Shown here piece by piece: positions 49,114 to 60,700 of a stretch of DNA of 64,000 nt. A model generated the notes under the pieces. That model was given only the letters and a program-made list of their open reading frames with translations. It was not told the origin of the DNA and did no database searches. The first letter of the stretch is position 1, and the number at the start of each line of letters is the position of its first letter. Origin of the DNA: Erythrophleum ivorense. Lineage: Eukaryota; Streptophyta; Magnoliopsida; Fabales; Fabaceae. The translations under genes and the position numbers were made by a program. Location of the stretch: NCBI GenBank assembly GCA_026724425.1, contig JAIUCV010000003.1:48300477-48364476 (forward strand), read 5' to 3'.

Positions 49114-49122
49114 CTATAAATA
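49114..49122 (+). promoter_or_regulatory. Probable TATA box of LTR-A (A10)
   Basis: TATAAATAG, a canonical plant TATA box, lies 550 bp from the LTR start. Confidence 0.7.
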
Positions 49123-50449
49123 GGTGGTGCCCCACTCTCTCCTTCATTTAGACTTAGAATTTTCTGCCCAATTTTAGAGAAGAAGGCTAGGGTTTAGGTG
49201 CACCAAGGGAAGAGAGGAAGAAGGAGAAATCCAAGCATTAAGGTATGGAAATTTGCTTGTTTTTCATACTTTCTCTTAGCCAATCTCTTCTCCTCCTTTT
49301 ACCCCTTCTTTCTCATGATTTTTTTGAAGTATTGAGGGCTGTTTTGAAGGAAGAACAAAGGGGAAATTTTGAAATTTAGGTGAGGAGGCCAAGGAAAGCA
49401 AAGAACAAGCAAGGAAAACTAACGAAATCAAGGTATCATGCAATCCTTCCACTTGATCTTCTTCCTCCCTTCTCTTGTGAGCATTTCGACCTATATATGG
49501 TCAGCCCTAGGGAGTTAAGTTTTCAACCAAACCAAGGGTGAATCTTAGAAATTTGAGGGAGAAGAACAAGAATATGCAAAGAAAATAACAAACTAGCCAT
49601 TAGATTTCAAGATGCAAAACCTAAGGTTTCAAGTGCACCTTGTAAAATCTGATTTTGTTTGATAATTCCTAGTCCTAAATAAGAGTTTAAATAAGCTCCT
49701 AAGAACCCTAGAAGTCTCCCCACATGCATCTCCCCTTGAGAAAACCAAGCAAAGTCCAAGGAAGCTAAAAACCTCCATTGTCTCAGCCAAGAGAGGTTCT
49801 CATAGCTAGGGAGAGTTTTAAATTTTTCTAAACCCATTCTTGAGTCATATATGATGAATGAAAATGAAGGGAGGTCTTGAGAAAAGTTTAGAACCCATAG
49901 AAAGTGAGTTGGTGCTTTATATTCCATATTATGACCTAAAGAAACAACATGTAGTTAGGCTCTTAGTTCTAATTGTGTGATAACTCCAAGAGGCTTAAAA
50001 GGAGTCAAGAATCATATTTGAAAGGAAAGAATGGAGCCTAGAATTTATTGGAGGGGTGTTACTTCATTAGGTGCAATTATGGAACCATAATGAGGTTATA
50101 GACCAAGCTAGTGTCAAAGCAAATTGTATAGCCTTAGAATTGAGTCCGTGAACCTAATTGGCTTTCATAAATTGTGTCTAGGCCAAGAGAAATCTTTCCC
50201 ACACTTTTTTGTATGTGTGGCCGAAGCAGGGAAGGGAGATTCAAAGGAAAAAGTGTGTAATTGCTTCCAAGATAGCTCTTTCCACCTTCTTTCATGTATG
50301 GATGTGTGCTTAGCTTGTCTTTGAATATGTGTATGTGTATTTTTAAGTCATGAAAAGTATTCTAGCATGACTTCAATTCCATGGTACCATGATGTTACAA
50401 TATGCTTTCATATGATGTTTATGATGTGTGCTTGGGTTTGCTTGAGTGT

Positions 50450-50570
50450 GATGAGGCCAAGAACCCTTAGCCATGGTGAAGATGAGCCAAGAGCATGGTT
50501 GAGTCTAAGAATCTCTTAAAGAATGGGTGAGGCAAGTCCAACATCCACAAGAAATTGGGTGAAGCCAATC
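50450..50570 (+). repeat. 31-bp tandem array of LTR-A (copy A10, shortened)
   Basis: Only about four drifted units remain. Compared with A2 and A9, one to two units are missing between 'gatgagccaaga' and 'gcatggttgagtc'. Confidence 0.55.
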
Positions 50571-51640
50571 CACTCGCTTGGCAAGCCTTTGTATGCTATG
50601 TATGACTTTCTCAAATGATGAAAATGCCTCTTGAATGTTTGCACATGTCAACATGACCATACATGCATTTATGAGGCTTGTTTTGCATCCATTATGTATG
50701 ATTGAACGAGAGATAAGCTATTAGGGTTCTTTAAATCTCATCTCCTCCTCTCCAATGATCTAACATGTTGGGTAGACCAAGTGGACAAGGTAATAGAGGC
50801 CAACCACCTTGAAGATGAGAGTGTGACATTCAAGAACATGATTTTTGCTACTTTAAGGCCATACAATTGGCAAAAGATGTAACCAATGGATGTATATGTA
50901 TTATGATGTTATGAACACATGTGATTATGATAATATGTCATGTATGGATGGAAAAATGTATTATGTGATCACTAGAATGTAATTTGAGCATGTTATGACT
51001 ATGTGGCTTCTTGAATGGTTTTAAATAATTATAATGGCCAAAATGAGATGCATGAGGGTTGAAACCATTTGGGCAGCTCACACAAGTCCTAATTATGCTT
51101 TTAGACTTGCCCAAAAGGTGCCAAACCCCAAGGAAAGCCATTTGGACATTTTGGCATCCTATATGGAGCCAAAATTAACCATAATAAAACCCTATGTCAC
51201 TTTTTATCCAAATGAACTCTTCTTGATGTGAAATTTGGTATGAAATTAGAGTTCATTAAGAGATTTTTAGGAAGTTAAAGTATGTAATTTTTAGAGGTCT
51301 TGATAAGCATAATTTATATACATTTTATTCTCCTTATTTTAAGTAATTTTAGTATCCAAAAATGGCTTTAAGACTTTAATTAGACAAAGTTTTGTTTTAG
51401 AAGCCATTTTTATATCTTAGGAAATTATTTACAAGATTTTAGAATTTTAATGCATAAAGTTCTTTAAATGATTCTTGTGAATTTTTCTATTAAATTGTTT
51501 TTACTATTTGTGCAGAATTTTGTTGGGCAATGGGAATTTTAAGGATAGAAATTAATTTAAAAAAATGATTGAAGCTTCAAGATTGAATCAAGAGCTAAAC
51601 TACATAAGGGAAGCCATACTTTGCAATTAGAAAGAGGAAT

Positions 51641-53097
51641 CACGTGGAAGACGCTGAACAACACTGGACAGCAACGTGGGAATATGAGCAAAACAGAAGA
51701 GGAAATGCATGAGGAAGCTTTGAGCTTGGCTGGAGAAAGAACATGCAGGAGCATTACGTAGCTGGAGTTCAAGCGAGAAAGAAGGAAGCTTCTTCATTCA
51801 TTCGGGCTGGATGCATGAGAAAAGGAAGAAGAAATCACGTGGAAAATATATACGAAGAAGCTCTGCATGGATAACGTGAAGAAGCTGAGCTGATGAAATG
51901 CAGGAGCTAACATGATGGTAGCAGCTGGAAACGTGATATAAGAAGGAAAAAAGCATGCAGAAACGTAAGAAAAGCGAGTTGAATCACATGGAAGTTTGGG
52001 CAGACGCTGGAAGACACAGAAGTTACGTGAATGAGTAGAAAACAGAGCATGAAGCAAAGCAACGAGTTAAGCATGAGGAAAACGAGCTGAAGCTTGCATT
52101 AGTTGGAAAGAATTAGCTACGAATTAGAGGAGAAGGTTGGAGCTGAATGATGGAAAGAAAAGAAGCAAGTTCGAACTGCACAAGCTGAATGGGAGCTGGA
52201 GAAAATTAACGAGCAAAACAGAGCATGCAGATAAATGGAAGGAGCTGCAGTTCAACGTGGAGCTGGAAGTACAGCAGCTAAACGAAGAACACAAGCATGG
52301 GCAGCAGCTGTAACGTACATGAAGAAAACCAACGTGAAAAACGCTGGAAGAAACGCTGGGCTGGGCAGAAACACGAGGTAGCTCATGTGAAGAGAATGAG
52401 CAATGTGGGCTGGAGTTCAGTTATAGAAACACAAAAAGAAAGCAACGAGCTACAGAGAGCTGGAGACGCTGATCTTCACGTGGGAGACTGCTTCTTCATT
52501 CTGTTGGAAGAGAAGCTGAGCAAGCTGGACGAACTGCACGAGCTGAACGAGCTAAACTCGAACAGAACAAAGCTACACGTGGAAGAATATGCTTCTGGTT
52601 GAGGGGAAGAGAACTTGGGTATTTAAAAAGAAGAAGAGACCACAGCTGCAGCAGAAACATGAGTAAAACATGAAGCAACTCATAAAGGATGCGAAAGGAG
52701 CTGAGAACGACGTGGAATGAAAGATGAAGGTAGTAGCACGATGCATGGGAGTTTACGTGGAAGGAGAGGGAGTTTCGCGGTAATCCATGCAGCAGCTAAC
52801 GAGGAAAGTGAGCTAAACTGGGCTGAACACACGAAGAGGAGAGCTGGAAGGCGAGCTGAGCGAGAAGAAGGAAGACGCTGAATTGAAGAAGCAGAACGTG
52901 ATTTTGCTTGAAGCAGAAAAACTAAGAAGCTGATCTTCACGTGGGATTGCTTGCATGAATATTGATACTATATTCAATATAAAAAGGAAGTGGGGCCCAT
53001 CATATATTTATAAAATAAGTAAACATGAATAAAGAAGGGAACACGTGAAGAAGAGCATGTAGAAAACGCATGAAAAACGCATAAGAGGTAGCACGTG
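51641..53097 (+). promoter_or_regulatory. ACGT-core / G-box array in LTR-C (copy C2)
   Basis: ACGTG occurs 16 times (51642, 51674, 51837, 51874, 51931, 52025, 52255, 52332, 52478, 52577, 52709, 52755, 52896, 52939, 53043, 53093). Seven of these are full CACGTG, several in the form CACGTGG like abscisic-acid response elements. All lie upstream of the TATA box at 53263. A random sequence of this length would hold less than one CACGTG. Confidence 0.65.
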
Positions 53098-53262
53098 ATT
53101 TTTAATGAGAAGGAGAGGCTTCATTCTGCACAGTTCTTTCCTTCAATTCAGCACGCCTCTCATCCATTTACAATTCCACACATCTCACGTCTCTCCAAGT
53201 CCACCACGCCTCCACATATTTAAATTTCCTAGTTCATTCATGCAACTCTATTCCCTCATGCC

Positions 53263-53271
53263 TATATATAT
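53263..53271 (+). promoter_or_regulatory. Probable TATA box of LTR-C (C2)
   Basis: TATATATAT lies about 1.96 kb into the LTR and 0.93 kb from its end, matching the reversed TATATATA of C1 at 43560-43567. Confidence 0.65.
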
Positions 53272-55926
53272 CCACGCCATATACCACATCTAGGACACCA
53301 TTCACCATCCACGCCACATTCACACATCAATCCACTCCATTCCATCTTCCATCTCCACATTCCATGATTTTCTAATCCACCTTGAGGCTAGCTAGGAGGA
53401 AGCCCTTGGAGAAGCTTGAATCCGGGGAGAATAATTCAGAATTTTGGGCTAAGAATTTCTATATTTTTCCTACACTTTTTCTCTTTCATTTATTTTCTTG
53501 GTTAAGATGTATTTGATAAGGAAATTGTGTAATTATAATTAGTGGCTGGTTAGACACTAATTAGGAAGTAATTTTTGTTGATTAATTGATTGCATTAGAC
53601 ATCAATATTATCTGAATTCCATGTATGCTTCGGAGGTGTTCGATAAAATACATGAGTGAGCGTAATTGTTTAATTTGAAGATTCCTTAATGTTTAGTTGG
53701 TTAATTAAATATTTAGGATGATTTAGAGGTTAATCAATTAGTTAATCAATCAAATTAAGTGTTCATTGATCCTAAAACAAGAATTGACAATTTAATTTGG
53801 ATGTGAGGTTTCAATTCAACATTAGATCGTTGATTTCTTGATTCTTGCGTGGTTACTCAAGATAAATTGTTATGAATACGATTAGGAACTCTTAGGCCAG
53901 AATTAATCATAATTAGAATAGGATAAGGATAGTGGATACCAAGGGACGAATCCAAAACTAGTCACAAGTCTATCTTTCAACCATAATCCATACAATTAGG
54001 TAGAATTTAGGAATTTTGATACAATTTAGTTTTAAGATAGTTTAAACCCCCTAATTTAGGAATTTTTAGAGTCTTTTAATATTTGAAAAACTCAATTAAA
54101 CATTGAACGCCAATTCCAAGGGAGATGACCTAGGTTATGCCACTAATTATATATTTTATCAGCCTAGTATTATTTTGAGGGTTATGCGACAATTCGCTCA
54201 GGTCTACAGAATATTTGTTGAATTTTCAAAGTTGGCAAATTTTCTAGTTTTAGTCATGTCACTGTTTACATAGGTCCGAAAATGAAAATTTTCATACAGG
54301 GCTCAAATAATGTCCAATTTCCATGAAATGTTATACAAAGAAACTAGACATTCCTAGTGACTTGTGTCAACTAGAAGCACCTGATTTGGATGTCTAGAGA
54401 GGGAGATATGAATTTTCAAAGAATCTATCAAGTATCAAGAACTCCACCCAATCTCAGTTACTATTTGATTAGATTTCGGGATCTAAGCATGGCTAAAATG
54501 GTCTGGAGTTATTTTTTCCCTCTAGCTAACATCCATAGATTTCCAAATTGGTATCATTTGCATGGATTGGATGTTTTTGAAATTAATTGGACATTTTTGA
54601 AATTTGCTGTAGAATTTTGTGACAGCACCAGTGGATAGTCTGACCTCTAGACTTTTTCGAATGTCAAATGTCCTCTGTGTTAGATGTTATGGTCTAGAAA
54701 TATTTTCAGCATGAATTAGACATGTGTAACTTTCCATAATGGCCAAAAATATATGATTTTAATTTTTCTAGAATTAGTTATGATTTTCCAAAGTTGTGAT
54801 AGAAATGAGGACAAATCTAGCCAAAATTATATATGTATATTTCATGCTTCCCTTTGAGTTCCTTGAGATTTAAGCCACTTTTTATAATGCAAATGAGTTG
54901 TATTCATGTAATTAAATATGATAATGTGTTGCATGATCTCACATGGTCCACGTGATACCGAATGAAATTTTTATACATCACACAAGGCAAAGAAATGTAT
55001 TATTTTTAATCCTTTTTCCTTACTCCTTCATGAGATTGATGATGTAAAGCATGGAAATGTTATGAAAAATGTTAGAAATATATGGTGTTATAGTTTCACT
55101 TGTACCTTGATTTGTAGGAAGCTTTCTAGCCATAATTTAAGGTGTCTAAGAGTTTATATGAGTCCCTAAGATATTAAGGAAGCCTCCCAAATGCATCTCC
55201 CATCAAGGAAACAAAACAAACTCCATTGGTGCCAAATGGAAGCATAGCCTTGGCCTAAAGGGGTTCATGCACTTAGGGAGTATTTTAAATTTTTCTAAAC
55301 CTAGTTTTGCATCATATATGATGGGAGAGTATAAGAGAAAACTTTGGAAAAAAATTAGAAGCCTTGGAATGTGAGATGGAGATGTAGGCTCCATAATGAG
55401 GTATTAGGAAGCAACTCATATCTAGGCTCCTCAAAATGAATGTGTGATGACTCCAAGGAGTTTAAAGGGAGTCAAGAAATCTAGAATGAATGAGAAATGG
55501 GAGCCAAGATCATGAATCATCATAGTTGCTTCATAAGGTCTTGTATGGAAGTATAGTGGAGCCATAGAACAAAGTAGTTTCATAAAAAGTATTTGTGATG
55601 CCAAGGCTTGTTCCCATGAGTGATTTATATCTCTTTTGATGGGTTTAGGCTAAGAGAAGCTAGTGCCTCCAAGTATCATGGTTTGGCCGAAAAGAGGGAA
55701 AAAGAAACTAAGAGAAAAGTGTGTGGCATTAGCTCCAAGGTAGCTCTCTCTCCTTTCTCTCATGCATTCTTAAATGGTTTCTTGTCTTTGGATGTGTGTA
55801 TGTATGTTTATGCTATGCAACATGTTTCTAACAAATGTCCATATGCCATGGTACCATGTTGCTTTGTTTATGTTCTTGAAAGATGTTTTATGAATGTTCT
55901 TTGGTTTGCATGAGCTTGGTAAAGCC

Positions 55927-56065
55927 AAAAGTCCCCTAGATAGGGTTAAGATGAGCTAAAAGTCCCTAAGAATAGGTGAAACAAAGCCAAAAGTCTTTAA
56001 AAGAGTAAGACTTAGTCAAAAGTCCCTTAAATGTGGGTAAGGCCAGTCCAAAAGTCCTAAGAGAA
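55927..56065 (+). repeat. 31-bp tandem array of LTR-A (copy A7)
   Basis: AAAAGTC cores start at 55927, 55958, 55989, 56018 and 56050, steps of 31, 31, 29 and 32. Confidence 0.9.
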
Positions 56066-57690
56066 TGGGTGAGGCTAAACCATTGTCTTGGCAAGCCTAT
56101 GTATGATGAATACGATTTCTTGAATGAGAGAAATGTTTCATGTACGTTCATGATTTGATAGATTTCCATACATTTATCTTTGGACTTAAATTTGCATTCA
56201 TTATATACAATTAAAAAGGGTGAAGAGCTATTGGGATTCCTAAAATCTCACTCCTCCCTCCCCATTGCCTAACTTGCTTAGGTGGATCATGTGAGCAAGA
56301 AAATAGGAGCCACCACACTTGAAAGAAAGGAGATTGACAATGGATATGATATTTGCTCATTTTGCAAACATAACATTGTCAAAATATGTAATGCAATGAT
56401 TTATATGATGTATAACATGTGTAATTATATGGATATGTGATGTATGTGTGAGACTTGGAAGGAAATTCATGATATGGTATGTTTTTGACATTGTATAGCA
56501 AGAATGAACATTTATGCTTCTTTTGTATATCATCAAGTGGGAGAGTGAGTTTGGGAAATCTAGATTTATGGACCTTTGAGACATGTTTAATAGGCTATTT
56601 TGATACTTTTCCACATACTCAAGTGGCCCTAGAAATGCTAGAAGCCAATTTGGTCCCTTTTGACCCCTAATAAAGCTTGAAAAATGCCATTTTGGAGTCC
56701 TATGGTAAAAACTAAACAAATGGACTAATTTTTTCATGAAATTTGGCCTGCATATAGATCTCATCTAGAGATTTTTGAAAAGCCAAAGAGCAGGTTATTT
56801 GGAGCTTTTTGGGATTAATTAAGAATTTTCAAAGTTGCTAAATTTCTATTGTTCTAATATGGTTATTATTCTTATGGTCAGTTTCTTCTCCTGTGTCATT
56901 TGAGAGACAAATGGTGTCTAATGCTCATGAACTTTTACATGCATGATGGGCTTTTTATGGCCACTAAGATCTCCTCATTTGGTGATCTAAGTAAAGAGAT
57001 ATGAATTTTTAAAGTTTGAAGTCAATACCAGTAATGCAATAGTATCTTTGGTACTGTTGCATCAATTTCTAGTGGCTTATGGCTATTGTATTGGTCTGGA
57101 CATATTTTTAGCTTCAATTTAACATCTATATATTTCTAAAATGGTATGGTTTATTGGGTTTTGATTTTTCTATAATTAGTTATAAATTTTTGAAGTTTGT
57201 GTGAGTAACCTGTAACAGCAAACCTGGACAACTAGACCTTTAGTATTTTTCTATTATCAATCATGGTCCAGATGATGTTTTCATGGCCTGGAATGATTTT
57301 TAACCTAGATTTGACATTTAGAGCTTTCTAGAAAGCTATCATTTACTTGATTTCTATTTTTTAGATTTAATTATGATTTTTCAAAATTTGCAATAGAAAC
57401 CTAGCACACCAGCCCGAGAAGGAACCTTATAATTTTGTGTATGAATGTTCCAAGCTTGGAATTTAGGGAACATTTTGTGATGGTTTTGGTGTTTATACAT
57501 GTAATTGGAGTAGAAAATAATATGAATGAGTTCATGTGGGCCACGGGATGTGAAACAAAAATTTTAAACCCTACACAATGTAAAATATTACATTATTCTA
57601 ATGGAATTTCTTAAAGGAATTTAGCTATTTCAAAGAAATGGAATTAACATATGGAAAAGAAGAGCTAGGATAATATGGCGTTACATTTAT

Positions 57691-57702
57691 TGGTATTAGA
57701 GC
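57691..57702 (+). other. Primer-binding site of the A7/A11 element
   Basis: TGGTATTAGAGC starts five bases after the LTR end, as in A3, and differs from the initiator tRNA-Met complement by one C-to-T change. Confidence 0.88.
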
Positions 57703-60700
57703 AAAGTTCCAGACCTTCTAGGGATGTTTATGGCTTGAGGATGTAGCGATTAGGCTATGTAAAGGCTTGTATAGTTACAAAATGCCTAGTATGAGACATT
57801 TTTGGGTGTCTAAAAGTGGCACATGTCTACCTTTATGTTAAGTGAATGGTGAAGTGGTGTTTGTGTAGGTAGTGAACATTAGGAGAGGTTGGCCTCTAGA
57901 GTTGCTACAATAAAGTTGAGTGATCCTATTGTTAAAGCTCTATAAGTTATGATAGCTCACCAGGATCAGTGGTAAGCTGTGTGTATGAGCAGCAAGAGAT
58001 TTCTATGTAGCTGCTAGAAAGTCTTGCTTAGAGCAATTATGAGAGGCCTAATTCTCCTTAGTTACCACACCCATACCATTTCGAGATGTTTTGCCTGATG
58101 TAAAGTCAAATATTGATGTAGCACAGCATAAGGTAAAACTGTTGCTATACAGGGTCAGCTTAGAGAGGAAATGAGAAAGATAGTTATTTCCCCTTGCCAT
58201 AACACCCAAGTGTTTAGATGATTTAGAGAGCCTAAAAAGTTATTTCCTCAAGCTAGAGGCCAGAGTTTATAGGCAACACTCCATAGAGCCATGGCAACCT
58301 AGATGTACCATTTGACTACACATGAATAATGCAAGGGGCAGAACCTTTTAGCCTTAATGAAAAGGCTGAACACATAGCCAGAAAAAGAAGTACCAATGAT
58401 GATGGAGTGTATTGTCATATGGAAGGCCTTGGTCATATTCAGGTGAAAATGAGAAATGAACTGTTATGGGGTTAATCAAAGTACAGAGAGTAAGACCCCT
58501 AGTGTGAGCAAGATAAAAAAGAAATAAATGACCCACTGGCAGATATCGAGAATAATTAAGTAATAGAGGAGTAGTAGGCCTAGTACATAAGTCTAAGAAA
58601 GAAAGTAGCCTAGCTTATGAATGGACCCGAGCATGTTTAAAATTGAGTAGCATCTAGAGTTAACCGATTAGACACGGTAGTAGTAAGGTTGTAGAGATCT
58701 ACCTACAAGGCATTGACTCTAACCTAGAATGCTATTCTATATGCTAATGAATGACAAACTCTCACTATGAGCTCCAAATATGCAAAGCATGCTATAGATA
58801 TATGTGTAAAGGAAGGGTACATCTGTGTAGAAAAACAAGTGTCATACCCTCACTTATTATATGTTATTAGTCACCATTAAAAGATCTTGTCTTACTCACT
58901 AGCAGGTAAAACCCTGTTGACAAGGTCTCAAAATTTACATTGCAGAATACAAGACCTTGTCGATAAGATCCTGCATCTTGGTGACAGGATATCCTCGTAG
59001 CCATTAAATTGACATGATTTAGTGTAGATAGCATTAAGAATGTAGCAAGTATACAAGAAGATCTATCTCAAGGATAATACCCTAAAATGAAAATAGGATA
59101 GAGGATCGCTCAGTTAGTGGTTAGTAACTCTCCAAGGGGGAAAGCCCTGATTTAGTAATTATAGTGATAAAGGAAAGGCAAGAAAAAGTTAAGAAATGAG
59201 CACTTAGCAAAAGATGCCCTCACCTTAGTAGTGACTAAAGGAGAGTTAATAGAGTAAGTATAGTAAAGATAGTTAGGTAAGAGTTTAGTACTTTGTCAGA
59301 TAAGCTTCCCTAGCATGAGACTCGTGTAATGTGAAAGCTCATGAGTAGTAGAGTACTAAGTGGAGCATAAAGTTACCAATAAAATAGATTCAGGACATTG
59401 AGAAAATATATGACCAGAATCGAGTTAGCATAACCCTATAAGTAGTAAAGTATGTCCTAGAGATGAAAACAAAAAGAGAGAGGAGTTGAGGTAAGCAGTT
59501 AATGCCTCAAGTGCCCCCAGGGAAGCTAAAGAGAATTAAAAGCCACCTAAGAAGGTAAGCTCCAGGATTATGTAAAGTAGCAAGGTAAGCCACGAGTTTT
59601 AAAGAGAGTAAACTCTAGGGTTCACAGGGAACAATTCCTTACAAAGGAATAATATAGTTAAGAATAAAGCAAGAGAATGAGAGGAATTAGACCCTTCCTC
59701 ACTTTATAGAAAGTGAGTAAGTAAAAGTGAACCCAGAAGGAATAAACATGCTTTTGAGCATTGAGAAAATATGCGACAATGTCAAAACCAAGGACATAAT
59801 GAACGAAAAACAGATAATATGAATTAGTGTACTAGCAAGTACCATTGTCCTTAGTACAGATGTTAGTGAAACATGATGAAATGCCCTAAATAAAAGATAA
59901 TTGGGCAATATGAATGACCTTAGGGTAGTACAATAAATGACATGAGAAATTAGAGGAAGAGTTCCCTCTCCCCAAGTGTCATTTGAAATAAAGAGAGATA
60001 TAGCATGGTAACAGGAGGGTACTTTAGATTGTTAAAAAACTTGTAATATACTGGCGATAATGGCTTGAGCTCGGTCATGATGCGCCTGTGTATTAGTGAT
60101 TGATACTATGGTTTCTTGCAACAATGGTTACATGATTTTGAGTCTGGCCAACTTAGTAGTAATGTAACTTGAATGCGTAGCAAATAATGGCATTGACCAT
60201 AAAGAGTGTTCCAATAATCGAAGAGTATTCTAGTTAGTTAAATTAAGAGATAAGCTAAAGAAAAAGAAGTAAGGGATTCTAGTAATATCAGAATGATAAG
60301 AAAATATGCGAAAAGGAATCCCTAATAAAGAATAATGATGCAAAAGGGAACGTGCTAACAGTAATAGAATGTTAAAAGTCAGATAACATAAGTTCAAAAT
60401 GCATAAAAAGAGTCCTTATGATATGACTAAATGAAGTGAAAAGGGACTAGCCTACAACCTCTATCTTACGAGAGATGTTAGACACACTCGATGTGTATAA
60501 TGCCCCAGTGTTGAAAGCATTTGAAAGCAGAATAGGGGCATAGTTAGAAATTGCGGGATATGAGAGAAAAGACAAAAAGAGTACAAGTAAAGTGTAGTAA
60601 ACCAATAAAAGTGAAGAAAGAAAGCTTAAGTGAAAAGGCTTGAAGTGGGAATAAGAGGATCCTATAGGGAGTAGTAAATGAAAATCAAAATACTCCTAAG

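Larger units (their letters stand above)
51301..54200 (+). mobile_element. LTR-C copy C2, solo LTR nested in A10
   Basis: A 2900-bp insertion runs from TGATAAGCATAA to AATTCGCTCA, flanked by the exact duplication GGTCT (51296-51300 and 54201-54205); removing it restores LTR-A sequence seen near 45895. It lies in inverted orientation to C1. A TATA box at 53263 is followed by about 0.9 kb closely matching C1. The 51590-53100 section is purine-rich and packed with ACGTG and AGCTG words. The 101-codon frame at 52297-52602 lies inside this low-complexity section and has no recognisable domain. Confidence 0.93.
48564..55092 (+). mobile_element. LTR-A copy A10, solo LTR nested in A7, interrupted by C2
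   Basis: TGTAATATCTG to GGTGTTATA, flanked by the exact duplication GTTTC (48559-48563 and 55093-55097). Net of C2 it is about 3.6 kb. It has a TATA box at 49114, TTAAGGTATGG near 49240, and CCAAGATAGC near 50270, where the donor-like GT is lost. The 31-bp array (about 50450-50570) has lost units. Open frames at 50124, 51034 and 54390 match those of A2. Confidence 0.94.
37624..57685 (+). mobile_element. LTR-A copy A7, 5' LTR of a near-complete element, with four nested LTRs
   Basis: Pieces at 37624-38514, 48404-48563 and 55098-57685 join to one LTR of about 3.6 kb. It starts TGTAAACGTGAG and ends GCGTTACA, followed by a primer-binding site at 57691. The joins match the uninterrupted sister LTR A11 (for example near 63045 and 63210), which proves the nesting. 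In the stretch from 55098 compared with 63203, I count by eye roughly 45 differences in about 700 bases. It has a TATA box at 38184, CCAAGGTAG near 38472 and again near 55738, and a 31-bp array at 55927-56065. A8 and A10 are inserted in it. Confidence 0.92.

Noticed and set aside
52297..52602. 101-codon frame rich in Glu, Lys and Leu in C2
   Set aside because: It lies in the purine-rich, motif-dense U3 of a solo LTR, has no recognisable domain, and has no counterpart in C1.
58380..58410. GATGATGG and similar words as remnants of the reverse transcriptase FIDD box
   Set aside because: Flanking codons do not fit the conserved context in any frame, so they are chance words in purine-rich sequence.
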